DNA of 64,000 nt from Heliopora coerulea (Eukaryota > Cnidaria > Anthozoa > Scleralcyonacea > Helioporidae). The stretch is from contig JASJOG010000006.1 in assembly GCA_030142905.1 (NCBI GenBank), forward strand, positions 124,001 to 188,000. The letters run 5' to 3'. The notes beneath the pieces are model-generated. The model saw only the letters and a list, made by a program, of their open reading frames with translations. It was not told the origin of the DNA and searched no databases. A program made the translations under genes and the position numbers. This document shows positions 58,701-64,000 of this stretch, piece by piece. Position 1 is the first letter of the stretch, and each line of letters begins with the position of its first letter.

Positions 58701-61209
58701 ACTAAACTCTGTAAGAAGATCTTACCGGCTTAACTGAAACTAAAATCATAATCTTCCAAAGCACTGTTGTAAAGTGCTCAGCTGCCATGCTTTTCGGTGC
58801 CATCAACTGTATAATTTGACGTTTGAAGCCTGTCTGTTTTAACTGTTCCACCTTAACACCCAGCCTCTATCCATTTGGTACAGTCCAGGTATTCGTCAAA
58901 CAAAGTTGGCATTTTTTCGCTTTAGTTTGGGTCCTGTTAAACGTGAATTATCCTGAGCCTATGCCTTGGATAATCAGTGATGTCATTTTACTTTGCAATG
59001 TAGGACACCGAGAACAAGAACGCGACGAAGTACCGTTTCATGGTAGATGGTTATAAAGTGAAGTATCAATTCAAGACGATTTTGTTCTCGTCAGAAGCTA
59101 AAAAGGTAAGACAAAAAGTGAGGGCCATGTTAAATCATATGACGATTACGCTCGTTAATTGTATTTCTTAATTTTTTTTATTTAGGTTAACCTCCACAAT
59201 CAAGTAACAGACCGCGTTCTTTTGTTTACGGATACGTGTATCTTGAAGCTGAATTCAAAGTTCAAAGTTCTGAAACAATTGAGCTATGTTGAGGTATTCC
59301 AATAACGACCTTTTCTATGTGTCATTTTAAAAATGAAAAATCTAAGGGTTTTGATGTAACAGGGAAAGAAGTGATGGCCAGAAAATGAGGTAGTATACAA
59401 AAGAGTGTAGATGAAGTAAGGTGAAGTCAGGCCAAGTGAACTCGGCGAGGTTGCATGAAATGACGTGTGATTAGACAAGATGAGATTAAACGAGATCGAA
59501 ATACGAAGGTTAATAGATGTTTATATAATACTTTAATTCGTAATGTGTGAAAGGTACTCTAGGATGAAGTCGGTGTGAAGTAAGGTAAGATGAGATGGCA
59601 AACGGTTTAATAGGGGTGGGTGAAAATCGAACTGATCCGGCAAAAAAGAACCAGATTGGAATGAAAGCACACAGTAGAACGGTTTAGGACCGCATGGGAT
59701 AGAGGGAAGGGTGATATGGATGGAGTAGCTTGTAAGATGCAATGAAAGGGAAGGTGGGAGAAGGGGAAATGAAACGGAACGGAATGGAACGAGTAATTAT
59801 TAGAAAGGATGGGAAGGGGACAGCGGCAGATTAAGGGCGGGGCCACCGGGTCCTGGGCGCTGGCCTCCTACATTTAGGGACGCCAGATTGTATTTTTTAG
59901 TTTCAAAAAACAAAGCATTGTATATTCAATCCGGGATTTCGCGAGCTGCTTTATAGTAGAAGTATGATGCATCACGCTCCCAGTGTGTCATTGAGTGGCA
60001 ATACGTGGCCTTGAGCGGTTAAAATGTTTAATACCACTCCTGAAGGTCAAAGTATTTGAGTGATCATATAAGTAACTGAAAAGTTAAAATAGATTACAAT
60101 CGAGGGCCACCTACAAAATTTGACCCCGCCCTCCCCCTCCCTCTCCCCTTCCCACGCAGTCTTAATCCGACCCTGGAAAGGAGTTGCAACAATATATTGT
60201 GAAGTGAAAGGGCGGGATTGGGAATACAGAACAGGACGTCATCTTTGAAGCGTAATTTGATTTACAGGATTATTTATATTACAGGCAACCGGCATAGCAA
60301 TCACACCTGGTATCGATCAGTTATTTGTGCTGAAAATACCTGGAAATGATCTTGTTGTTTGTTTCCACAATCCAAGGAACGAAAATCGGGTGACGGAAGC
60401 CATGGCTGTTGCTTTTCAAAGAATTAGAAAGTACGTATTTACACAAGCATTCTGAATCCAATTTATCCATTTTTATTCCTACTGTCCATGTTTCATACTT
60501 CTTACATTAACGAAATGGTGCTAAAGCTTGCTTCTCAAAAAGAGTTTTTTGTAGAATACTGATGCGGATCCACGTTCTCTAAAATGACTAGCGTGAACTA
60601 AGAGTGTGTCTAGGTGTCTGTGAATACTGATTGTCCAGGTTGTAGTCTTGAAAAAGACTGTTGATGTTGGTGGAAGTGACTGACATTTCGACGGCCTTAG
60701 CCGCGGTCATCTTCAGAGTCAAGTTGATAAAGATGACCGCCGCTGAGGTTGTCGAAACGTCTGTCACTTCTGCCAACACCAACAGTCTTTCAAGACTACA
60801 CCAACCTGGACGATCAACTTATGCAAACATCTCACGATACTCTCAGGTTCTAACCATTTACTTTAGTGTACCTAGGGTTAGCTGGTAAGGCTCATGTTTA
60901 CCGGGGGGTTAGTTTTCCTTTTTAAGAAATTCTAAAATGGTTTCTACAGCATTTAAAAAAATGTAGTTATAGTAGTTCCAAATCAAGCATTTTAATGTTT
61001 TGACATCTTCCCTACACAGTTCGAAGCTTTTTGACAGCCTTTATAGGTAGCACTATTGAAATGTTAAGATGATCTTGGCTAAAAAATACAAAAGTGACCA
61101 ATGTTTTTGTGACTACAGGCGTCGCCAATGTAGGAATAAGCACGATACCTCCAGTATTCTCTTTACGGTGCAACTGAACGTGATATCAGAAATGAGAAAG
61201 AGTGTGTAA
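25627..61209 (+). CDS. MYO1D: Unconventional myosin ID (class I myosin), complete
   Basis: 24 exons join with consistent phases into 976 codons plus stop; vertebrate MYO1D is about 1006. The motor (1 to about 690) has P-loop GESGSGKT (103-110, split across exons 1/2), switch [11 protein letters not shown] (155-164), switch II DIYGFE (382-387), [22 protein letters not shown] and YVRCIKPN. The neck has an IQ motif at about 699-717 and a second, degenerate one at about 725-740. The basic TH1 tail (about 780-976) has LFTD and [10 protein letters not shown]. Known role: monomeric, membrane-binding, actin-based motor; family members set left-right chirality in fly and vertebrate tissues. The last exon is the least certain. 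MYO1G-like or an invertebrate ID/G ancestor cannot be excluded. Start: ATGGCGG gives the family-like N-terminus. Confidence 0.94.
25934..29561 (+). other. Myosin intron 1
   Basis: 3.6 kb, A+T-rich. Holds the tRNA-like foldback at 27536-27839; no other gene or element recognised. Confidence 0.8.
27536..27839. repeat. tRNA-like foldback, second copy
   Basis: A full minus-strand tRNA-like unit (27583-27660; box B-like GGTTTGATCC and box A-like TAGCTCAATGGTTAGAGCAT on that strand) faces a partial plus-strand unit (27757-27792, GTGGGTTCAATCCCCGTCTG). The outer arms TAAGGTAGATGAAC and GTTCATCTACCTTA are inverted. GTTTGAGAAACATGAG also has an inverse just downstream (27850-27873). Confidence 0.7.
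29562..29655 (+). CDS. MYO1D: Myosin exon 2 (residues 103-133)
   Basis: Acceptor ATACTTTGTAG, donor GTATTG. Completes the P-loop ([17 protein letters not shown]) through SKQQEVE. Confidence 0.95.
29656..31088 (+). other. Myosin intron 2
   Basis: Contains a poly(G) run at about 30294-30311, a small hairpin near 30126-30200 (AACCAGAAAAATA and its inverse) and a possible diverged CAGTGGC-type repeat around 29810-30000. No gene. Confidence 0.5.
31089..31254 (+). CDS. MYO1D: Myosin exon 3 (residues 134-189), switch I
   Basis: Acceptor ATTTTCTTAG, donor [45 protein letters not shown] and [11 protein letters not shown]. Contains switch I. Confidence 0.95.
31668..31721 (+). CDS. MYO1D: Myosin exon 4 (residues 190-207)
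   Basis: Short 54-nt exon, acceptor TACTTTAG, donor GTAATA. It encodes [18 protein letters not shown], the conserved SRV..Q..GERNFH.FYQ segment. Phase 0 at both ends. Confidence 0.93.
32374..32660. repeat. (CCTT)n tract with a 16-bp higher-order unit
   Basis: Pyrimidine-only CTTC/CCTT repeats. From about 32550 the unit becomes GCTTCCTTCCTTCCAT repeated about seven times. It gives spurious Lys/Glu/Gly and Phe/Pro/Ser frames on the two strands. Confidence 0.95.
32795..32890 (+). CDS. MYO1D: Myosin exon 5 (residues 208-239)
   Basis: Acceptor CAATTTTAG, donor [36 protein letters not shown]. Fits the family's LLxGxxEQLLxxLxL..YxYI segment. Confidence 0.9.
33060..33190 (-). repeat. Dispersed repeat, copy 2
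   Basis: Inverted, diverged partner of 6975-7130: ATGAGGGGTGGCCCTT, GGACCTCT and TGCTCCGGTTTTCTCC match its complement. Confidence 0.5.
33380..34290. repeat. Degenerate 18-bp minisatellite
   Basis: About 50 units in register, fitting ACNCACTNTARYAYRTGC. Successive units at 33737 on read ACGCACTCTAGAATATGG, ACACACTCCAGTGCTGGC, ACACATTCTCTTACAAAG, ACCCAGTCTACCACATGC. The period holds to about 34230 with few 16- or 20-base units. It is more G+C-rich than the surrounding intron. CACGTG/CATGTG/CACATG-type words recur. Because 18 is a multiple of three, long frames stay open on both strands (33582-34130 minus, 33767-34354 plus); I do not regard these as genes. Confidence 0.85.
34670..34789 (+). 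CDS. MYO1D: Myosin exon 6 (residues 240-279)
   Basis: Acceptor ATTTTACAG, donor [46 protein letters not shown]. Phase 0 both ends. Confidence 0.93.
34909..35246. mobile_element. MITE with AAGTTGC motifs
   Basis: Imperfect inverted ends CGCAGTTACACCATACAACT and AAGTTGCTTAGGGTAACAGC-G. AAGTTGC/GCAACTT words cluster inside both ends, like the hAT element at 22424. Target duplication not resolved. Confidence 0.5.
35416..35619 (+). CDS. MYO1D: Myosin exon 7 (residues 280-347)
   Basis: Acceptor AAAATTTTAG, donor [40 protein letters not shown] and YYGRDALSK. Phase 0 both ends. Confidence 0.95.
36517..37237. mobile_element. Nested foldback: outer stem with two inner hairpins
   Basis: Outer arms start GGTGAATGGTTATACTAGGC and end CCTAGTATAACCATTCACC, each about 160 bp. 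Inside are two independent hairpins (36774-36932 and 36976-37080), with (TA)n tracts at 36668-36702 and 36938-36975. Drawn as single-strand DNA it is a three-way, cloverleaf-like shape. Terminal words such as CACCTGAAGAG and CCGAAATGCATTG resemble PLE ends. No coding frame. Confidence 0.75.
36867..36908 (+). ncRNA. Type I hammerhead ribozyme, complete core
   Basis: Stem I GTCGT (36867-36871) pairs with ACGAC (36904-36908). Core CTGATGA is 36872-36878. Stem II is CGC/GCG (36880-36882 with 36887-36889) under a GTAA loop, flanked by a T/T mismatch. GAA is 36891-36893. Stem III is ACA/TGT (36894-36896 with 36900-36902) with a 3-nt loop. A36903 is the cleavage-site H after U. All invariant core bases are present. 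Short-stem type I hammerheads are known from Penelope-like element ends. The opposite hairpin arm carries a copy with CTGGTGA (A6 changed to G), expected to be dead. Confidence 0.72.
37421..37727. repeat. Inverted pair of PLE-like termini
   Basis: AGGGAACTGCCGAAACTTGG at the left mirrors AAGTTTTGGCAGTTCCCT at the right. TGAAACGTCAAATTAAAC pairs loosely with GAAACGTCTAATTTTT's surroundings. The right arm carries CCCGACGAAGGG-TTTT-CCCTTTGGAAAC, a hammerhead-like but imperfect PLE terminal motif. Confidence 0.5.
38446..38518 (-). repeat. Single tRNA-like unit
   Basis: The minus strand reads TGAGTCTTGGTAGCTCAATG-GTTAGAGC, then GTGGATTCGATCACC. It is the same family as the 14001 and 27536 foldbacks but has no facing partner. 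Confidence 0.6.
38822..39073 (+). CDS. MYO1D: Myosin exon 8 (residues 348-431), switch II
   Basis: Acceptor TTTTTGTGAAG, donor [68 protein letters not shown]. Contains switch II. Confidence 0.96.
39454..39564 (+). CDS. MYO1D: Myosin exon 9 (residues 432-468)
   Basis: Acceptor TCTTTTTTAG, donor [43 protein letters not shown]. Confidence 0.95.
39700..39759 (+). CDS. MYO1D: Myosin exon 10 (residues 469-488)
   Basis: Acceptor GTTACTTCAG, donor GTGAGT. 20 codons: [20 protein letters not shown]. Confidence 0.93.
39760..42103 (+). other. Myosin intron 10
   Basis: 2.3 kb, A+T-rich. A GTAC/TGCACTG-rich stretch lies at about 40320-40400. No gene or clear element recognised. Confidence 0.6.
42104..42174 (+). 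CDS. MYO1D: Myosin exon 11 (residues 489-511)
   Basis: Acceptor TTTCTCTTTAG, donor [26 protein letters not shown] then GDV and two bases of the next codon. Confidence 0.94.
43375..43449 (+). CDS. MYO1D: Myosin exon 12 (residues 512-536)
   Basis: Acceptor CTTTATTTAG, donor [30 protein letters not shown]. Phase 2 at both ends matches neighbours. Confidence 0.95.
43675..44080. repeat. tRNA-like foldback of a second type
   Basis: A minus-strand unit (43740-43805) faces a plus-strand unit (43953-44023). The plus unit has a 7-bp acceptor-like stem (GACTCGA with TCGAGTC), TA at positions 8-9, a D-arm GTTC..GAGC and a box B-like GAGTTTAAATCCC. The anticodon arm has only about 3 bp, so a working tRNA is unlikely. 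GAAACGAAACTTCACAATTA and its inverse occur three times, making a compound foldback. Confidence 0.7.
44294..44348 (+). CDS. MYO1D: Myosin exon 13 (residues 537-555)
   Basis: Acceptor TCCTGTTTAAG, donor [24 protein letters not shown]. Confidence 0.93.
45218..45425 (-). repeat. GTGCTTTATCGG repeat, copy 2 (inverted)
   Basis: Read on the minus strand, ATGTGATAAAAACAAG, CTCAAATTTTTGC and TTTTCAAA...GCGAATTAGC match 50970-51070. The hairpin arm is half deleted. Confidence 0.65.
45425..45900 (+). repeat. Tandem pair of tRNA-derived SINE-like units
   Basis: Two diverged copies of about 220 bp. Each has TTCGTAGCTCGGTTG (box A-like) and, 40-50 bases on, GGTCGCGGGCTCAA or GCTCGTCGGTTCAG (box B-like). 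Both tails carry CACT.GAAAATTTA and CCCATTT.ATGAA/ATAAA words. Confidence 0.55.
46586..46663 (+). CDS. MYO1D: Myosin exon 14 (residues 556-581)
   Basis: Acceptor TTTGTGTAG, donor [32 protein letters not shown]. Confidence 0.94.
46890..48300 (+). repeat. Degenerate intronic repeat of about 365 bp, three copies around exon 15
   Basis: Copies lie at about 46890-47280, 47281-47640 and (partial) 48060-48300. Shared words in order: GGAGAG/GAAGAGAGTCATTTGCATA, GACCTAGG, CATAAGAA.TGC, GGGAACAA/GGAAACAA and AAGTGCATTC/AATTGCGTCC. The second copy ends in the pyrimidine tract and acceptor used by exon 15. Exon 15 itself (47678-47758) is not duplicated. Confidence 0.55.
47678..47758 (+). CDS. MYO1D: Myosin exon 15 (residues 582-608)
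   Basis: Acceptor TTCCTTTGTTAG, donor [30 protein letters not shown]; the conserved YVRCIKPN segment. Confidence 0.95.
49185..49270 (+). CDS. MYO1D: Myosin exon 16 (residues 609-636)
   Basis: Acceptor TTCTTATCCAG, donor [34 protein letters not shown] plus two bases of an Arg codon. Confidence 0.95.
49271..51507 (+). other. Myosin intron 16
   Basis: Holds repeat copy 3 (50930-51186). Elsewhere no gene; the short open frames match nothing. Confidence 0.6.
50930..51186 (+). repeat. GTGCTTTATCGG repeat, copy 3
   Basis: Matches 16068-16362 through TTTCAAACTTTC.TTCGCGAAT, and ends in the hairpin TACGTGCTTTATGGAATC against AAACCCGATAAAGCAC. Confidence 0.65.
51508..51712 (+). CDS. MYO1D: Myosin exon 17 (residues 637-705), converter to IQ
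   Basis: Acceptor TTATTTGTAG, donor [42 protein letters not shown] and IVLLLQR, the start of IQ1. Phase 0 at the end. Confidence 0.95.
52347..52478 (+). pseudogene. PLE C-terminal tail fragment
   Basis: 43 codons ending [25 protein letters not shown]. The R..ES/TYFI.K.KP.LN ending is typical of GIY-YIG-bearing Penelope-like ORFs. The rest of the element is absent. Confidence 0.6.
52577..52603 (+). repeat. Hammerhead-like motif at PLE 3' end
   Basis: CTGAAGA (52577-52583), a perfect 5-bp stem ACCAC/GTGGT with a 6-nt loop, then GAAA (52600-52603). A pairing TGC/GCA follows, but the U expected before the cleavage base is A and no stem I pairs. So this is hammerhead-like rather than complete. 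Confidence 0.5.
52644..52924. repeat. Near-perfect palindrome around a (TA)n tract
   Basis: TTTTGGTATTACTAATTTAT and about 40 more bases recur inverted with no visible mismatch (52644-52706 against 52862-52924). The roughly 155-bp centre is TA-rich with TTTATA and CATA interruptions. Confidence 0.85.
53035..53246 (-). repeat. Dispersed repeat, copy 2
   Basis: Inverted relative to 19728-19955: ACTGACCAATGAATGTACC, CATATCTTCACTGACCGTTG and TTGTGCCATAA match its complement. Confidence 0.55.
54570..54691 (+). CDS. MYO1D: Myosin exon 18 (residues 706-745), IQ neck
   Basis: Acceptor TTTTTATCCAG, donor [21 protein letters not shown] completes IQ1 ([13 protein letters not shown]). [14 protein letters not shown] resembles a degenerate second IQ. 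Confidence 0.93.
55688..55789 (+). CDS. MYO1D: Myosin exon 19 (residues 746-779)
   Basis: Acceptor CATTTACAG, donor [39 protein letters not shown]; corresponds to the [20 protein letters not shown] region of vertebrate MYO1D. Confidence 0.93.
56056..56340 (+). repeat. Interspersed repeat, copy A
   Basis: Shares GAGTCCTGACCTCCCACTTT, CAGAAG, GAGGTTGCAGTCTTCC-like words, TGTGTCTTTGA and the CCCCC..CCTTCCC..CTCGTTTT tail with 57489-58375. Non-coding, family unknown. Confidence 0.55.
56508..56604. repeat. Short hairpin
   Basis: TTTATCTTCTCGTGTTCAAT pairs with ATTGAACACGAGAAGATAAA. GGAGATATG/CATATCTCC extends the stem. Confidence 0.7.
57069..57213 (+). CDS. MYO1D: Myosin exon 20 (residues 780-828)
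   Basis: Acceptor CTTTTACAG, donor [52 protein letters not shown]; start of the TH1 tail. Confidence 0.95.
57640..58226 (+). mobile_element. hAT non-autonomous element with perfect 8-bp duplication
   Basis: 587 bp. The ends CAGTGGTTCCCAACC and GGTTGGGAACCACTG are inverted. Both flanks are the identical 8-mer GTCTAGAC (57632-57639 and 58227-58234). GGTCCGCCA/GGGGTCC words recur inside both ends. Retains only a BED-finger fragment. Confidence 0.92.
57981..58155 (+). pseudogene. hAT transposase BED-finger remnant
   Basis: Reads [17 protein letters not shown], then SKPECIF, a stop at the position expected for finger cysteines, then [14 protein letters not shown]. This is the N-terminal signature of the ZBED5/FAM200-type hAT transposases (YLKFGF.....PxC..C...[11 protein letters not shown]). 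The zinc ligands are partly lost. Confidence 0.7.
59004..59105 (+). CDS. MYO1D: Myosin exon 21 (residues 829-862)
   Basis: Acceptor GCAATGTAG, donor [40 protein letters not shown]1. Confidence 0.93.
59186..59293 (+). CDS. MYO1D: Myosin exon 22 (residues 863-898)
   Basis: Acceptor TTTTATTTAG, donor [40 protein letters not shown]1 pattern of DR.lf.TD..lyKl. Confidence 0.95.
59390..59820. repeat. Degenerate purine-rich repeat region
   Basis: About 430 bp of G/A-rich DNA with irregular GAAGTAAGGTGA, GATGAGAT and GGAACGGAATGGAACG words. No fixed period. The minus-strand Ser/Pro/His frames are by-products. Confidence 0.5.
59821..60175. mobile_element. hAT-like MITE
   Basis: Ends CAGCGGCAGATTAAGGGCGG and the inverse of CAGGGTCGGATTAAGACTGC. 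Flanking 8-mers GAAGGGGA and GAAAGGAG agree only partly. Confidence 0.5.
60285..60430 (+). CDS. MYO1D: Myosin exon 23 (residues 899-946)
   Basis: Acceptor TTATATTACAG, donor [56 protein letters not shown]1 end. Confidence 0.95.
60628..60816. repeat. Palindrome of PLE-terminus type
   Basis: The two halves (60628-60720 and 60721-60816) are inverse copies: TTGTCCAGGTTGTAGTCTTG against CAAGACTACACCAACCTGGA. The minus strand of the left half reads CTGAAGATGACCGCGGC, then GTCGAAATGTCAGTC, the CTGANGA/GAAA terminal motif. The right half has the degenerate TTGATAAAGATGACCGCC with GTCGAAACGTC. Confidence 0.65.
61119..61209 (+). CDS. MYO1D: Probable last myosin exon (residues 947-976)
   Basis: After acceptor TTGTGACTACAG the required phase gives [28 protein letters not shown], then TAA (61207-61209). 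LFTVQLNVI could match the LQVNVT stretch of vertebrate MYO1D tails, but similarity is short. An alternative terminal exon could lie further right. Confidence 0.5.
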
Positions 61210-61770
61210 AAACAAACAAATGACATAAAGGTTAACACGGGACACAAGCATCAAAATTTATTCAGTGTTACTTACTGTGGGAAATTTAAATAGAAATATT
61301 CTTTTTGTTACCCTAAATAGCTAAGACTGAGGAAAAAGTAAAACAATTGTTATTTCTAATTAGAAATTCAGTTTTGCGATGCAGTACAGTAAAAATTCGA
61401 AACTGAGTAAGTCGACGTTTTTGCTGTCGCATTAACTCTTTCACTGGAGAATATATTCCCGCAAAATGCGAATGATGTTAATGTACCTCTCGTTCTGTCT
61501 TTAAAATGTCGTGAGGTAAACAACAGTCATGGTTTACGAGGAGTCCTTGAAGTCATATTGACCATATGTGCCTAAATGTTTTTCCGATCTTTTTTTAAAT
61601 TTTTATCCTCGAAGCATCCTCGTCCGGGTGTTTTTACAAAAAAAAATCACGGAAAAGCCACAAAATTGAAAAATCCATTACATAAAAAATAAAAATAAAT
61701 AAAATAATTGGGGCCAGAAAAAAAAAAAGAAAATAAAACGATTAACCTTTTGGTGGTTACCTACGAGACT

Positions 61771-61927
61771 TGAAGTAATATTTCAAATACGAGTTGGTGT
61801 TCTTCCTCCGATTTCTAGATACCGAAAAACGAGTTGAAAAACGAGGCGAAGCCGAGTTTTTTTAACGAGTTTTGAGGTATCTAGAAATCGGAGGAAGAAC
61901 ACTAAACGGGTGTTTGAAATTACTTCT
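61771..61927. repeat. Hairpin repeat
   Basis: GAAGTAATATTTCAAA pairs with TTTGAAATTACTTC, and GTGTTCTTCCTCCGATTTCT pairs with AGAAATCGGAGGAAGAACAC. A GAGTT-rich loop lies between. Confidence 0.75.
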
Positions 61928-64000
61928 CAAACGAACCAGTATTTTAGGCGAAAATCCAACCGAAAGTTGGAAAAATTCAGCTGCAATCTTCCTCCAATTT
62001 CTAAATGCTGATTATGTATTTCTTTTGTTTTTGCTTTATGAGTTATTAATGAGTTTGAGAAAGTCCACTCTTGTATAGAAGATTTAGTTGACATGCATAT
62101 CTAATTGTGGTGAAGAAGAGGTTAAAAAAATACGTCAAAAATGTCACGGAAAAAATCACGAAAAATTACGTCAATATAATGAAATCAGAGTCAAAAAGTA
62201 GCCAATCGCGTCAGCGTTACGCTCAGCAATCTTGTGAGTCTTGCTTTGGCGAAGTGCTTTATTTGGCAACACAAAATGAAAGACTTCGTGGTTGGAGCTT
62301 TAGCATAGGTGGGATCGAACAACTGCGACCAATCAAATTCTCGATTATCCCTTAAAAAGCGCAATTTTTGCTGACAGTTTGCGTAGATCGGAATATTGTC
62401 TTGAAGACTTCTATGCTTGACTAAATGGCCTATAGCTTTTTTGCTTACCTATTCAAGGACACTTGGATGATGGTGTTATGAAATACAACCAATCGCTAAA
62501 AGACATTCTCTGTTCAGCAAACTTTAGTGACCTGTTACGTCATCATGATGGCCCAGAGTGTATCATACAGACCTGATATATAAACAGTTTGGGTAGATAT
62601 CAACTGTGATAGTATAGCACAGTATGACTGTATATAATTATTTACCAATGTATGATGATATTTTAAGTCTGTTGACTTGTCATTGCTGTACCAGTTTTTA
62701 AATACGTTGGTTTGCCAGTGCTACTTCTGTCAGTTTGATAAATGACAGGCTGGTTCATGTATTATCGCCACAGGACATTCGAAGTCTGTGAGCAGAGATG
62801 CAATAAAGCATATACTGCATTTGTTCACCCCAATTGTGCAAGAATGGTGCAACGTGCCTGCCATATTTCACTCGATCCAACATCGGTACAACAGCCAGAC
62901 GATGTTGTCACCCATTGCACAAATATCAATCAGTATGCACTCTGGCCATCATGGTGTTTTCAGGGTTTCGACTATTTCTTGAACAGTTGTGATATGTGGT
63001 CTGCATGATACAGAGCGTGCATTTTTAGCTTGTACGAGGATTGAGACAATTAAATTCAGAAAAAAAAAACTGTCATTGATACGAAAGCCCTTCAACGGTT
63101 CTGGTTCACTCTCTCACTTGTTCTTTCATAGCCATTTTCCATGACGCCCGCATAGTTTTAACTCTATCTGTTCAGACTAGAGTCATCGATGGTATCACGA
63201 GATCATGTTCAAAACAGTGTGACAAAAATACACTTAAGACGAGAAAATAATGCAAATTGTAATAAGATTAATCTCTTTAAGACATGTCTAAGCAACTTAG
63301 CCTGAGTTCATTAAAATCATGAATAATTTAGACATGATCCCATTATGTTATATAAAGCAAAAATAGCAAGTAACAGGAATTAGAAAAATTTAAAAATCAT
63401 GAAAATGTAACACACATCAAAAAGTTTTAAATCACGAATTTACAATTTCACTCTCGTAAACACCAATAACCATCCCCACACCTGAGATCTATTCGCGTTG
63501 ATGAAAAATTGGTTGCGTACTCCTTTTTGTCGTATTGTTGTTATTATCATTATCATTATCATTATACCTACTACGGGAATGTAGACGCTCCTGCCCACCA
63601 GAGTCCGGGGTTGCACCTTTGGCAAGTGCCATCAACCCCTAAACCAAGGGTAGATAAGACTCTTTAGCTTTGAATATCAACTTATATAGAAGAAGGAAAC
63701 TCCGAGATAAAACCAGAATTAGGTAGGCAGGACGTTGACACGGAACCAGTGAGCTCTATAAAACGAGCAGGCTTTCATAAGGTGACCTAGGGAGTGGCGC
63801 CCTTGCCTTGCCAGCTGGATAGACAGGTAGCCAAAGCTTCAGCTTGCCTTAATTGGCTAGCAGCTCCAAGTACATTACCTTCAGGTGTTGGCAAACCTGC
63901 CCTGTCAGCCCAAGGACTAAAAGACAATCTGAACAGCAGTCTGATGCCCCTGACCTCAGTTGGTTGAGGATGGACAAGCCTTAAATGCTGAAACAGATAA
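61928..64000. other. Downstream of the myosin gene, nothing recognised
   Basis: An 88-codon frame (62742-63008) and smaller ones match no family I know. TTATCA/CATTAT microsatellite-like bases lie near 63535-63570. The last 400 bp (from 63590) are less A+T-rich and could begin another element or exon, but I cannot support one. Confidence 0.4.

Noticed and set aside
62742..63008. 88-codon frame with many Cys residues
   Set aside because: No family resemblance, no splice-linked partner and no repeat support.

Overview
The window looks like animal nuclear DNA. It is A+T-rich and intron-rich with GT-AG introns, and its two host genes match vertebrate proteins exon by exon. It is packed with Penelope-like elements, pogo/Tigger, hAT, Tc1 and foldback MITEs. 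An anthozoan cnidarian (coral or sea anemone) would fit, but that is an inference from overall character, not a marker.

Left third (1-16.9 kb): after several MITEs there are five coding exons of viperin/RSAD2 (4202-16845, + strand). They run from the GGEP part of the radical-SAM core to the C-terminal Trp. The exon with the CxxxCxxC cluster motif was not found and must lie left of the window. The intron before the 11-codon penultimate exon holds a deleted Penelope-like element (PLE) with inverted termini (9255-13610). An apparently intact Tigger transposon (10266-12804, 2539 bp, TA duplication) is inserted in that PLE.

Middle (16.9-25.6 kb): intergenic, made almost entirely of repeats. These are two copies of a CAGTGGCGTA-ended repeat, a decayed Tc1 element, a foldback with an inverted telomere-like array, and a BED-finger hAT element whose catalytic core is deleted.

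Right (25.6-61.2 kb): a complete class I myosin gene, MYO1D-like, + strand. I joined 24 coding exons with consistent phases into a 976-residue frame with P-loop, switch I, switch II, IQ neck and TH1 tail. Its introns carry an about 0.9-kb degenerate 18-bp minisatellite, tRNA-like foldbacks, (CCTT)n, PLE ends and a nested foldback. One arm of that foldback encodes what reads as a complete type I hammerhead ribozyme (36867-36908).

Right edge (61.2-64 kb): no supported gene. The most unusual signals are the hammerhead, the head-to-head tRNA-like foldbacks, the 18-bp minisatellite and the telomere-like foldback.
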